NCBI RefSeq assembly: GCF_014641495.1
Contig: NZ_BMHV01000007.1
Location: forward strand, 94,011-158,010
Direction of reading: 5' to 3'
Length of the DNA: 64,000 nucleotides
From: Terasakiella brassicae
GTDB lineage: Bacteria; Pseudomonadota; Alphaproteobacteria; Rhodospirillales; Terasakiellaceae
This document shows positions 9,177 to 17,950 of the stretch, one piece after another. Below the pieces are notes generated by a model that worked only from the letters and a program-made list of their open reading frames with translations, made no database searches and was not told the DNA's origin. Positions within the stretch are counted from its first letter, which is position 1, and the number at the start of each line of letters is the position of its first letter. Made by a program: the position numbers and the translations under genes.

Positions 9177-9997
9177 CAGGATTGAGGTTTTAAATCAGAA
9201 AAGTCGTAGTCGTCAATATCGACGTAAAGTGTGTAGATTTCCCCATCTCGCCAAAATGTAATCGGAACTTTCTTTTGCCCGATTTCCTTTCGGGCAAGTT
9301 CGACATAATGTTGGGCATCTTTAATGGGAACGTCACGAATACCCAGCAGGATATCGTCCTGCATGATATTGGCGCGAAAGGCAGAAGAATCTTTAACAAC
9401 AACCGTTACAAAAGCGCCCATATTGCTGTTGACCTGTTTGCGTTGTTCTTTAGTCAGGTCGCGGACATATAACCCAAGGCCGCCGGGGCGTTTCTTGGCA
9501 AAAAACATGGCCTCTTGATCATAGTTGGTAACAGTATAGGGGATGTAGGTTGTTTTGGATGAATATGTTGTACTGGTCCCGGAATAATATGTCGGAGAAT
9601 AGCCGCTTGAATAATCGTTAAAGCTGCCGGAATGATAGGTTGTTTGTGTATCCGGTGTTGATAATGCGAAGGTTTTGGATTCTTTATCCGTCATGGCTGT
9701 TGCATAAACGACCAGTTCGGCCCCGACTTTCTTTGCCACTGCTTTTAATTGGGAATCGTCGCCGAGTTCACCATTAAAACTGGAGTTTCCAATATAGCTG
9801 TATCCATTTTCCAGCATTTTATAGAGTGTCTCTTTCCCTTTTTTTTGAGAGACGGAAATAATCTTGATCTCACCGGAGGGCGGGAGAGTGTTATACGGTG
9901 TTGGGGTTGTGCCGTTTGCAGAATAATATTTGTCAAAATTATTGACGCAAGCGGACAAAGCCAAAAGCAAAAACATTGAAAGAAGTGCGCGCATCAA
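9176..9997 (-). CDS. lipoprotein with C-terminal PDZ-like domain
   Basis: A lipoprotein signal peptide ends in LLALSAC, giving a lipid-anchored Cys at residue 16 and a mature protein of about 257 residues. Residues about 40-100 form a small alpha/beta domain (GYSYIGNSSFNGE, AKKVGAELVVYA). A Tyr/Ser/Thr-rich stretch follows at about 115-160. The last 90 residues resemble a PDZ domain, with AFRANIMQDDILLGIRDVPIKD followed by ITFWRDGEIYTLYVDI. I cannot name a substrate. It is coupled to the UPF0178 gene downstream. Confidence 0.78.
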   Translation of the reverse strand: MMRALLSMFLLLALSACVNNFDKYYSANGTTPTPYNTLPPSGEIKIISVSQKKGKETLYKMLENGYSYIGNSSFNGELGDDSQLKAVAKKVGAELVVYATAMTDKESKTFALSTPDTQTTYHSGSFNDYSSGYSPTYYSGTSTTYSSKTTYIPYTVTNYDQEAMFFAKKRPGGLGLYVRDLTKEQRKQVNSNMGAFVTVVVKDSSAFRANIMQDDILLGIRDVPIKDAQHYVELARKEIGQKKVPITFWRDGEIYTLYVDIDDYDFSDLKPQS

Positions 9998-10066
9998 ACC
10001 GATCCATAGCTTTATTATTTAACTTTTGGAAGCATACAGAATGGGACCTGAAACCTAAAGGAAAAA

Positions 10067-11032
10067 TCAGGACTTTTTTGCACGCACACTGTATGGTTTG
10101 CGTTCTGACCAGCTTTTGACGAATTCAATGAATTCCTTGTCGGATTTTTCCGGCAGCATGACACGCAATTTGACATATTGATCGCCGCGTGTGCCATCCT
10201 TTGCTTTGATGCCTTTGCCACGCAGGCGCAGGGTTGTACCGGAATTGGCGTGTTCCGGGACTTTTACATGCACAGGACCATCAATGGTCGGTGCTTCGAT
10301 TTTTGCGCCCATGACCGCTTCGGGGACGGTAATGGGCAAATCAAGGTGAATATCGTTGCCTTTGCGCGAAAACATCGGGTCCGGCTTGATATGGATTTCG
10401 ACCATCGCATCACCGCTGGGCGCACCGTTTAAGCCCGGCATGCCTTGACCTTTCAGTCGCAAGGATTGACCGTCTTCAAAACCGGCAGGGACATTGACAC
10501 TCAGTTCTTTGCCAGTGGGCAAGCGAACTGTTTTTTTACAGCCGCGTGCGGCTTCTGCAAAATCCAGTTCCAGCCAGCAGTTGACCGTTGCGCCTTTTCT
10601 TTGGGGGTGGGTTTCATCACCGAAGCTGCCACTAAAATCAAATCCGCCGCCAAATCCACGTCCTAAATCAGCGAAGGGGTCTTCCTGGGCTTTTTGTCTA
10701 CGGGCCTGATTGGCAAAATCCTTGAAAATATCGTGGAAACCACCCGCGCCAAACCCACCGGTATTGCCGCCACGGCGTTGACCGCCAAAACCACCGGAAC
10801 GAAAGGTCGGATTGCCTTCTGCATCGATCTGTCCACGATCATATTGATTGCGTTTATCATCATCGGACAGCAATTGATAGGCCGCCTGAATTTCCTTGAA
10901 ACGTTCTTCGGCCTTGGTGTCGCCCTGATGCAAATCAGGATGGTTCTGGCGTGCGAGTTTACGATAGGCTGCTTTGATATCTATTTTTGTTGAATCTTTG
11001 GGGATACCAAGAACTCTATATGGGTCTTTCAT
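10067..11032 (-). CDS. J-domain co-chaperone, CbpA/DnaJ type II
   Basis: The 321-residue protein has an N-terminal J domain (residues 3-68) with the HPD motif in QNHPDLHQGD, then a Gly/Phe/Arg-rich linker (70-130) and two DnaJ C-terminal beta-sandwich domains (about 135-315). It lacks the four CxxCxGxG zinc repeats of DnaJ, as in CbpA (curved DNA-binding protein). It would stimulate Hsp70 (DnaK) ATPase in the cytosol. The C-terminal RAKKS tail is basic. The gene reads leftward and may share transcription with the glycine-zipper lipoprotein gene upstream. Confidence 0.9.
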   Translation of the reverse strand: MKDPYRVLGIPKDSTKIDIKAAYRKLARQNHPDLHQGDTKAEERFKEIQAAYQLLSDDDKRNQYDRGQIDAEGNPTFRSGGFGGQRRGGNTGGFGAGGFHDIFKDFANQARRQKAQEDPFADLGRGFGGGFDFSGSFGDETHPQRKGATVNCWLELDFAEAARGCKKTVRLPTGKELSVNVPAGFEDGQSLRLKGQGMPGLNGAPSGDAMVEIHIKPDPMFSRKGNDIHLDLPITVPEAVMGAKIEAPTIDGPVHVKVPEHANSGTTLRLRGKGIKAKDGTRGDQYVKLRVMLPEKSDKEFIEFVKSWSERKPYSVRAKKS

Positions 11033-11093
11033 CGTCGGACTCTATCCTGTAATGTCGCTTATTTTTCGCGCATAGATAATCTGCTCTGCGACT

Positions 11094-11576
11094 TTAGTCA
11101 ACGGTTCGCCATGTTCCGTCCGGTCGTCGGCAAGCCGTTCCGGTAATGGTTTCAAGCTGACCATCAATGGTGACGGTGTTGCTGTATTCACGACACGGTT
11201 CTTTTGCACCCGGTTCATAATAGGTTTTAGTCGGGGTGATGCGACCTGAATTACCACTGTCGGGGTTGGACCATGTTGATGTCTGCCCAACGGATTTGTG
11301 TTCCAGTGCATCCTGTGTGGCATTTGCCATTTTCATGCGGTCCAGCTCGTCCATAGATTGCCCAATGGAACTGCCGAGCCACGCACCCGCCAATGTGCCC
11401 AGTGCGACACCGACAAGACTGCCTTTTCCCTTACCAAGGTTGGATCCGATCACGGCACCGCCGACCGCACCAATGATGGTGCCGACGGTTTGTTTGGGAT
11501 TGTCTTCCATTGTTGTTTGACAGGCACCAAGCATGGAAACGGCGGCAATTGCACAAGCAAATTTGGAAACAGACAT
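11094..11576 (-). CDS. 17 kDa-antigen-like glycine zipper lipoprotein
   Basis: A lipoprotein signal ending in MLGAC is followed by a Gly-rich zipper (GTIIGAVGGAVIGSNLGKGKG, about residues 30-51, and a second set through SSIGQSM). The C-terminal half contains SNPDSGNSGRITPTKTYYEPG and CREYSNTVTIDGQ, the pattern of rickettsial 17 kDa surface-antigen and RT0821-type proteins. These are outer-membrane lipoproteins of uncertain role. Length (160) fits the family. Confidence 0.88.
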   Translation of the reverse strand: MSVSKFACAIAAVSMLGACQTTMEDNPKQTVGTIIGAVGGAVIGSNLGKGKGSLVGVALGTLAGAWLGSSIGQSMDELDRMKMANATQDALEHKSVGQTSTWSNPDSGNSGRITPTKTYYEPGAKEPCREYSNTVTIDGQLETITGTACRRPDGTWRTVD

Positions 11577-11674
11577 GATCTTTAACCTTTCATGCGGGTT
11601 GACAAACGCCTATCTAAGACGTTCATTAAGGGCGAACCCTTCAATCGTTTCTTATAATTTAGGACAGTAAAGCC

Positions 11675-12259
11675 GTGACGCAAAGCCCTAATCCCATTTC
11701 TTTGTTCCATGAATGGCTGGCCGAGGCCGAAAAAACCGAAGTTAATGATCCGACTGCGATGTCTTTGGCAACGGCAACCAAGGATGCCATTCCTTCTGTG
11801 CGCATGGTTTTGTTAAAAGGCGCCGATGAAAAAGGGTTTGTCTTTTATACCAACCTTGGCAGCCGTAAAGCGGGGGAATTACATGAAAATCCGAATGCAG
11901 CCCTGTGTTTGCACTGGAAATCCTTGCGCAAACAGGTACGTGTCGAAGGCAGTATTGAGCCAGTAAGTGCAGAAGAGGCGGATGCTTATTTTCAAAGCCG
12001 CGCACGTGTCAGCCGGATCGGGGCGTGGGCGTCCAAACAATCACAAGAAATGGAAGGGCGCTGGGAACTGGAAAAACGCATTGCGGAATATACAGCAAAA
12101 TTCGGTATCGGTGAAATTCCGCGCCCGGATTTCTGGTCCGGTTTCCGACTGAAACCCCGTCAAATCGAATTTTGGGCGGATCAAAAATTTCGACTCCATG
12201 ACCGCATTGTTTATAAAATGACGGATGACGGCTGGGATGTCGTGCGGTTGTTCCCTTAA
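11675..12259 (+). CDS. pdxH: pyridoxamine 5'-phosphate oxidase
   Basis: PdxH makes pyridoxal 5'-phosphate from pyridoxine or pyridoxamine phosphate using FMN and oxygen. The 194 residues include [37 protein letters not shown], the [14 protein letters not shown] segment and the C-terminal [12 protein letters not shown]. The start is GTG. The gene is followed after 26 bases by the cation diffusion facilitator gene, so the two may be cotranscribed. Confidence 0.95.
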   Translation: MTQSPNPISLFHEWLAEAEKTEVNDPTAMSLATATKDAIPSVRMVLLKGADEKGFVFYTNLGSRKAGELHENPNAALCLHWKSLRKQVRVEGSIEPVSAEEADAYFQSRARVSRIGAWASKQSQEMEGRWELEKRIAEYTAKFGIGEIPRPDFWSGFRLKPRQIEFWADQKFRLHDRIVYKMTDDGWDVVRLFP

Positions 12260-12285
12260 TTAAAATCAGATAAGGTCATTGAGTT

Positions 12286-13200
12286 GTGAATATCAGCCTT
12301 GAAGAACTGAATAAACCGCACTTAATGCGTCTGGCGACCTATGCGTCCGTTGCTGTGGCCTCAATCCTGATCGGGGTGAAGCTCTATGCATGGCTGGCAA
12401 CAGATTCGGTTAGTCTGTTATCAACCTTGATTGATTCTGTGCTGGATGTCGGGGCCTCGCTGGTGAACCTGATTGCCGTTCATTATGCCTTGCAACCCGC
12501 TGACCGTGAACATCGGTTTGGTCATGGCAAGGCAGAACCTTTGGCCGGGTTGATGCAGTCGGGTTTTATTTTTGCCTCTGCTTTGTTTTTGACTGTAGAA
12601 ACCGGACGCAGATTTATCCAGCCGCGCGCCATTGAAAACAGTGATATGGGCATTATGGTCATGGTGCTGTCGATCATATTGACGATCGGGCTGGTCAGTT
12701 TCCAGCGTTACGTGGTGCGTAAAACCCGTTCTGTGGCGGTTTCTGCGGACTCTTTACACTATATGACCGATATTCTGGTGAATGCGGGTGTTATTCTGGC
12801 ATTGCTTGTTTCCGCCTATACCGGGTGGTTGTGGTTTGATCCCCTGATTGCCGGGGTGATTGCCGCTTACATTCTGTGGAGTGTACGCGAAATTGCAATG
12901 GATGCTTTTGATCTGTTGATGGACCGGGAATTTCCCGATGAAGAACGCAAGGAAATTGCAAAATGCGTTCGTGCCCATGCCAGAGTCAGCGGCATGCATG
13001 ATTTAAGAACGCGCTCCAGCGGTCCGCAACAGTTTATTCAACTGCACCTGGAACTGGATGGGGACATGGCCTTGCGTGATTGCCATGAAATTGCCGATGA
13101 AGTGGCGGCGTCTTTACGGATATTGTACCCGGACGCGGAAATCCTGATCCATCAGGACCCCCACGATATCGAAGAAGATACGCCTAATTTTGCTCCGTAA
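12286..13200 (+). CDS. cation diffusion facilitator family metal exporter (FieF-like)
   Basis: The 304-residue protein has six membrane segments (about residues 15-200) and a cytosolic C-terminal domain. Metal-site motifs are visible: DSVLDVGASLVN in segment 2 and HYMTDILVN in segment 5 (HxxxD), plus HRFGHGKAEPLAGL. This matches the FieF (YiiP) group, which exports Zn(II), Fe(II) or Cd(II) in exchange for protons. The start codon is GTG. It sits 26 bases after pdxH. The metal preference cannot be set from sequence alone. Confidence 0.9.
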   Translation: MNISLEELNKPHLMRLATYASVAVASILIGVKLYAWLATDSVSLLSTLIDSVLDVGASLVNLIAVHYALQPADREHRFGHGKAEPLAGLMQSGFIFASALFLTVETGRRFIQPRAIENSDMGIMVMVLSIILTIGLVSFQRYVVRKTRSVAVSADSLHYMTDILVNAGVILALLVSAYTGWLWFDPLIAGVIAAYILWSVREIAMDAFDLLMDREFPDEERKEIAKCVRAHARVSGMHDLRTRSSGPQQFIQLHLELDGDMALRDCHEIADEVAASLRILYPDAEILIHQDPHDIEEDTPNFAP

Positions 13201-13211
13201 GTGTCGACTGA

Positions 13212-13415
13212 TTAGTTGAAAGCCGCACCGGGTTGTGCGCCGATCTTTTTCAGCATTTTTGCCAAGGGACAAAAACCTGTAAAGGCGGCTTGAAACATAT
13301 TGGCCCCGACGAAGGCCGTCAGCCACCAGAAATTGGGATGGACAAAGAAAGTCAAAGCAAGCGACAGCAGAATAACGCCGCCGGCAAAGGCCATTACAAG
13401 GCGATCAATCGTCAT
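13212..13415 (-). CDS. DUF2892 small membrane protein (YgaP membrane-domain type)
   Basis: This 67-residue protein has two membrane segments and the motif [15 protein letters not shown], typical of DUF2892 proteins and of the membrane part of the rhodanese YgaP. The preceding ArsR gene overlaps its start by 11 bases, so the pair is one operon. DUF2892 genes beside BigR/SqrR-type ArsR repressors usually belong to reactive-sulfur responses. The rhodanese domain itself is absent here. Confidence 0.88.
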   Translation of the reverse strand: MTIDRLVMAFAGGVILLSLALTFFVHPNFWWLTAFVGANMFQAAFTGFCPLAKMLKKIGAQPGAAFN

Positions 13416-13749
13416 TGGATATATCCTCGTTTTGATCCGTTGGGCAATAAAGCCCGTACAAGGTCAAGATAATCTGTTCGACTTCTTGAGAAGCCAGCGA
13501 ATAGAAAATGGTCTGAGACACCCGTCTGGTTTTCACCAGTTTCTGTGCTCTGAGTTTTGCAAGATGTTGTGATAGGGCCGATTGCTTCAACCCAATCAGG
13601 CTTTCTAATTCCCCGACCGATTTTTCCCCTCTGCCCAATTGGCACAGGATCATCAAACGTCGTTCACTGCCCATCATTTTGAGCAGATCGGCTGCGGCAA
13701 TCGCTTTATCTTTAAAAACATCAATATTCATAGTTGCTAATTTAGCCAT
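13405..13749 (-). CDS. ArsR-family repressor, BigR/SqrR sulfur-sensor type
   Basis: A winged-helix ArsR protein of about 114 residues. The recognition helix region reads [15 protein letters not shown]. Two cysteines occupy the positions used by sulfide-sensing members: one in RLMILCQLG before the helix-turn-helix and one near the C-terminus in YGLYCPTD. In BigR and SqrR these form a polysulfide bridge that releases DNA. I start at ATG 13749 (ATG 13731 is also possible); an open frame to 13782 would lie inside the operator. The DUF2892 gene follows in an overlap, and an RND pump operon is divergent. Confidence 0.82.
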   Translation of the reverse strand: MAKLATMNIDVFKDKAIAAADLLKMMGSERRLMILCQLGRGEKSVGELESLIGLKQSALSQHLAKLRAQKLVKTRRVSQTIFYSLASQEVEQIILTLYGLYCPTDQNEDISNDD

Positions 13750-13752
13750 GTG

Positions 13753-13781
13753 TGATACATTTGTCAATACGATTTGTATCA
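13753..13781. promoter_or_regulatory. candidate ArsR operator between the repressor and the RND operon
   Basis: TGATACA (13753-13759) and TGTATCA (13775-13781) form an inverted repeat with a 15-base spacer. It lies 4 bases before the proposed ArsR start and 12 bases before the pump adaptor start, so a bound dimer would block both directions. The assignment rests on position and symmetry. Confidence 0.5.
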
Positions 13782-13793
13782 AGGAGTTTTTCG

Positions 13794-14759
13794 ATGAAAT
13801 GGTTTGGCGCTATCGGTTTGGTTGTTGTGGTCTCTCTGCGCATTTCTTCCGTTTTTGCACAAGAAAGCTATACGGTTGCGCGTGAAGAAATTGCCGATAG
13901 GAAAGCCGTGTTGGCAACGGTGCAAACGGTTGATATGACACCGGCCCGTGCACGTCTCGGCGGAACCATTGTGGATCTGCTGGTTGATGAAGGTAGTACG
14001 GTCCGTGCCGGTCAAGTCATTGCCCGCGTGGTCGATGAAAAAATCAATCTTGAAAAACAGGCGTTGGAAGCGCGCAGGGCATCCTTGCAGGCGGAACGTA
14101 AACTGGCGGAAATTGCGCTGGATCGTGCTCAAAGATTGCGCAAAACCGGGGCCGGTTCGCAAGCCAAACTGGATGAAGCGCGCACCAACCTGGATGTGGT
14201 GGTGAAAAACCTGAAAGCGATGGAAAGTGATCGGGAATTGATCTTGCAGCGTGAACGCGAAGGATCCGTCTTGTCGCCGTCCAATGGACGGGTTATTCGC
14301 GTCAATGTGACAACGGGTGTGGTTGTTATGCCGGGCGAAGCGATTGCCAATATCGCCGATGAAACATATATTTTACGCATCGAAGTCCCGGAACGCCATG
14401 CCCGCTTTATCCGCAAAGGCGATCTGGTTTCCATAACGCAGGCCGCTGTAGAGGAAAACCAAGGGGTTGTACGTCAAGTCTACCCGGAAATGCGCAATGG
14501 GCGTGTGGTCGCTGATGTGGAAGTCGCCGGACTGAAGGATTATTTCATCGGGGAACGCATCCGTGTTTATGTCTCGACAGGGAAACGCGCAACATATTTG
14601 ATCCCGCAACGGTTTATCTTTACCCGATATGGTTTGCACTTTGTCGTGTTGGAAGGTAATCGCGAAATTGTTGTACAACCGGGCCGTCACATCGGGGATA
14701 AAATCGAGATTTTATCTGGTGTGCAAGATGGTGATATGTTGATCGGGGGGGCGTTATGA
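13794..14759 (+). CDS. RND efflux periplasmic adaptor (membrane fusion protein)
   Basis: The 321-residue adaptor has a signal peptide (through VFA, about residue 21), then lipoyl-like halves (ARLGGTIVDLLVDEGSTVRAGQVIARVVDEK and VLSPSNGRVIRVNVTTGVVVMPGE) around a helical hairpin (about 80-150), and a beta-barrel domain. ATG 13794 is chosen for AAGGAG at 13781-13786. It overlaps the permease gene by 4 bases (ATGA). It links the inner-membrane pump to an outer-membrane channel; no TolC-like gene is in the window. Confidence 0.9.
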   Translation: MKWFGAIGLVVVVSLRISSVFAQESYTVAREEIADRKAVLATVQTVDMTPARARLGGTIVDLLVDEGSTVRAGQVIARVVDEKINLEKQALEARRASLQAERKLAEIALDRAQRLRKTGAGSQAKLDEARTNLDVVVKNLKAMESDRELILQREREGSVLSPSNGRVIRVNVTTGVVVMPGEAIANIADETYILRIEVPERHARFIRKGDLVSITQAAVEENQGVVRQVYPEMRNGRVVADVEVAGLKDYFIGERIRVYVSTGKRATYLIPQRFIFTRYGLHFVVLEGNREIVVQPGRHIGDKIEILSGVQDGDMLIGGAL

Positions 14760-17700
14760 AGCTCGGACTTTCCGGTTATATCACCAAGGTATTCATTACA
14801 TCGCCCTTGACCCCGTTGTTATTACTCGCCTCGTTGGTTGTCGGTATGGTGGCTTTGGTCATGTTACCGCGTGAAGAGGAACCGCAAATCTCTGTCCCTA
14901 TGGTGGATATTTTGGTGTCCGCAAACGGATTGAAGGCGACCGATGCGGTCGAACTGGTTAGCGAGCCGCTGGAAGATATTATCAAAGGGATTGATGCTGT
15001 TGAACATGTCTATTCCCAAACGCAAGATGATCAGGTTGTTGTCACCGCCCGTTTTTTAGTCGGCACCAGCGAAGATGACGCCATTTTGCGTGTTCACGAA
15101 AATATTCGGGCCAATCTGGATCGCTTGCCCTTGGGGATACCGGAACCTTTGATTGTTGGGCGTGGTATTAATGATGTGGCGATTGTCACCCTGACCCTTT
15201 CCCCGAAAGATGCAGTTGCAGAGCGTTGGACCGATAATGGTTTGCATGCCTTGGCGGATGAGTTGCAGCATGAACTGGTCAAGGTTGATAATGTGGGGCT
15301 TAGCTATATCGTCGGGGGACGTGCGGATCAGATCAGGGTGGAACCGGACCCGGAAAAACTGGCGCTTTATGGTATTTCACTGAACCAGTTGATCGAAAAA
15401 ATTCAACATGCCAACCGTTCTTTTATGATTGGTCGCCTGCGCGAAGCCAATCAGTCTGTGCCTGTCGTTGCCGGACAAACCTTGCAAGGGATGCCGGATG
15501 TCGGTTTGTTGCTGCTGACCAGTCACGATGGTCGCCCGGTCTATGTGAAAGATGTGGCCTCAGTTGTTATTGGGGCACGTGAAGAAGAAAAACGTGTCTG
15601 GCAGATGGAAAAACGCGAAGATGGCACACTGGTACGTAAACCGGCGGTCACGCTGGCACTGGCAAAACGTCAAGGGGCCAATGCGGTCTTTGTGGCAGAA
15701 GATATTCTAAAGCGTCTTGAAACTGTGCAGGGAAAACTTGTTCCCGCAGATATCAATGTGGATGTCACCCGAAATTATGGTGAGACGGCAACGGAAAAAG
15801 CCGATGAATTGCTGTTCCATTTGGGATTGGCAACCGTTTCTATTGTGATCCTGATCTTCTTTACGGTCGGCTGGCGTGAGGCGGTCGTGGTTGCGGTTGT
15901 CATTCCGACAACGATTTTGTTGACGTTATTTGCCTCTTACCTGATGGGCTATACGATTAACCGGGTCAGCTTGTTTGCCCTGATCTTTTCTATCGGGATT
16001 TTGGTTGATGATGCCATTGTCGTGGTGGAAAACATCGTGCGCCACTGGAATATGAATGACGGGCGCCCCCCGTTACAAGCCGCGATTGAAGGGGTGGCAG
16101 AAGTCGGCAACCCGACGATTATCGCAACCTTGACCATTGTTGCCGCCTTGTTGCCGATGATGTTTGTTTCCGGTCTGATGGGGCCGTATATGAGCCCGAT
16201 CCCCGCCAATGCTTCAGCCGCGATGCTGTTTTCTTTCTTTGTCGCTGTGATCATAACACCGTGGTTGTTGATGTTATTGCGTGGTCGTATGCTGGAAGAA
16301 GGCAGTCACGCTCATGATCTGGATGGTGGCAAGATGGGGCGTTTTTACGAACGTTTTGCCCGTCCTATCATTCAGGATCGCAGCAAATCGAAAAAGCTGC
16401 TGACGATTGTCGGTGTGGCAACGATTGCGGCGTGCGGGTTGTTTTATACCAAAAGCGTGACGGTTAAACTGTTGCCGTTCGATAATAAATCCGAAATTCA
16501 GGTGGTGATTGACCTGCCCGAAGGGTCCAGTCTGGAAATGACCGACCGGGTCGCACAGGATGTTGCAGACCAGTTAAAAGATATCCCGGAACTGTTGAAT
16601 ATGCAGGCTTATGTCGGGACGTCCATGCCTTTTAACTTCAATGGGTTGGTGCGTCATTATTATCTGCGCGATAAACCCGAACTGGGTGATGTTCAGCTTA
16701 ATTTACAGCCCAAACATGATCGTGATCGTGAAAGCCACGAAATTGCATTGGAAGTCCGTGAACGTTTGAAAAATGTGAACACACCGGATGGTACATCGTT
16801 GAAAGTGGTCGAAGTTCCACCGGGACCGCCCGTCATGGCGACTTTACTGACCGAAGTTTACGGACCGGACGCGCATACTCGACGCGAGGCCGCAAACAAG
16901 CTGAAAGCGTTGTTTAAAGAAATTGACTTTATCGTGGATGTGGATGATAGCTTCGGAGTGCCCAGTGACCGCCTACGTCTGGAAATCGATCAACAACGCC
17001 TCGAATATCACGGGGTTGAACAAGAAGCCGTTTATGACACTCTCGCCGCGTTGTTAGGTGGCGTGCGTGTGGGATATTCCCATCGTGGGGAAGGCACCGA
17101 TCCGATGGAAATCATGGTGCGGCTGCCCAAAGAAGACCTTCATATGTCGCAACGTTTGTTATCAACGCCGATCCCGTCGGCGTCCGGCAATGTAGAACTG
17201 GGTGAAGTTGTACAGGTTGTGTGGGAAAAAGCATCCTATCCCATCTTTCGACGCGATGGCTATGCCTTGGAAATGGTCACAGCCGAACTGGCCGGGCGGT
17301 ATGAAGCCCCGATTTACGGGATGTTTGCGGTGGAAGAGGCCATTGAACAGGCTGACTGGGGAAAGCTTGGTCCAGTTGCGATTAAATATCATGGGCAACC
17401 TGCCAATGAAAATGGCGTGACCTTTTTGTGGGATGGGGAATGGGAAATCACCTATGTGACCTTCCGCGATATGGGCGCGGCCTTTGGGGTGGCTATTCTG
17501 GCGATTTATTTGCTGGTTGTTGGTCAGTTTGGCAGTTTCAAGTTACCGTTGGTGATCCTTGTCCCGGTGCCGTTGACCTTGATCGGGATTGTGCTGGGGC
17601 ATTGGATGTTTTCTGCCCCGTTTACGGCGACATCGATGATCGGTTTTATCGCATTGGCGGGGATTATCGTGCGAAATTCCATCTTGTTGGTTGATTTTAT

Positions 17701-17950
17701 CCGTCATCGCATTAATGATGGTCGCCCTTTGCGCGATATTTTGTTGGAAGCGGGCATGATCCGGTTTAAGCCGATTTTCCTGACGGCCGCTGCGGCCATG
17801 ATTGGGGCGGCCTTTATTCTGGCAGACCCGATTTTTCAGGGCTTGGCGATATCGCTGGTCTTTGGTCTGTTTTCCTCAACTGCCTTGACGTTACTGGTTA
17901 TCCCCGCGATTTATGTGGTGTTGCGCGATGATGGACGGGAGATGAGCTAA
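14756..17950 (+). CDS. RND family efflux permease
   Basis: A 1064-residue pump of the AcrB fold: a first membrane helix, a large periplasmic domain, a helix bundle containing SIGILVDDAIVVVENIVRHW with the paired Asp residues of the proton relay, a second periplasmic domain, and a final bundle with FIALAGIIVRNSILLVDFI. The last motif is common in members that export heavy metals, sulfur compounds or drugs. Its position next to a BigR/SqrR-like repressor suggests induction by reactive sulfur, which is inference. The stop overlaps that of the convergent EAL gene. Confidence 0.93.
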   Translation: MKLGLSGYITKVFITSPLTPLLLLASLVVGMVALVMLPREEEPQISVPMVDILVSANGLKATDAVELVSEPLEDIIKGIDAVEHVYSQTQDDQVVVTARFLVGTSEDDAILRVHENIRANLDRLPLGIPEPLIVGRGINDVAIVTLTLSPKDAVAERWTDNGLHALADELQHELVKVDNVGLSYIVGGRADQIRVEPDPEKLALYGISLNQLIEKIQHANRSFMIGRLREANQSVPVVAGQTLQGMPDVGLLLLTSHDGRPVYVKDVASVVIGAREEEKRVWQMEKREDGTLVRKPAVTLALAKRQGANAVFVAEDILKRLETVQGKLVPADINVDVTRNYGETATEKADELLFHLGLATVSIVILIFFTVGWREAVVVAVVIPTTILLTLFASYLMGYTINRVSLFALIFSIGILVDDAIVVVENIVRHWNMNDGRPPLQAAIEGVAEVGNPTIIATLTIVAALLPMMFVSGLMGPYMSPIPANASAAMLFSFFVAVIITPWLLMLLRGRMLEEGSHAHDLDGGKMGRFYERFARPIIQDRSKSKKLLTIVGVATIAACGLFYTKSVTVKLLPFDNKSEIQVVIDLPEGSSLEMTDRVAQDVADQLKDIPELLNMQAYVGTSMPFNFNGLVRHYYLRDKPELGDVQLNLQPKHDRDRESHEIALEVRERLKNVNTPDGTSLKVVEVPPGPPVMATLLTEVYGPDAHTRREAANKLKALFKEIDFIVDVDDSFGVPSDRLRLEIDQQRLEYHGVEQEAVYDTLAALLGGVRVGYSHRGEGTDPMEIMVRLPKEDLHMSQRLLSTPIPSASGNVELGEVVQVVWEKASYPIFRRDGYALEMVTAELAGRYEAPIYGMFAVEEAIEQADWGKLGPVAIKYHGQPANENGVTFLWDGEWEITYVTFRDMGAAFGVAILAIYLLVVGQFGSFKLPLVILVPVPLTLIGIVLGHWMFSAPFTATSMIGFIALAGIIVRNSILLVDFIRHRINDGRPLRDILLEAGMIRFKPIFLTAAAAMIGAAFILADPIFQGLAISLVFGLFSSTALTLLVIPAIYVVLRDDGREMS

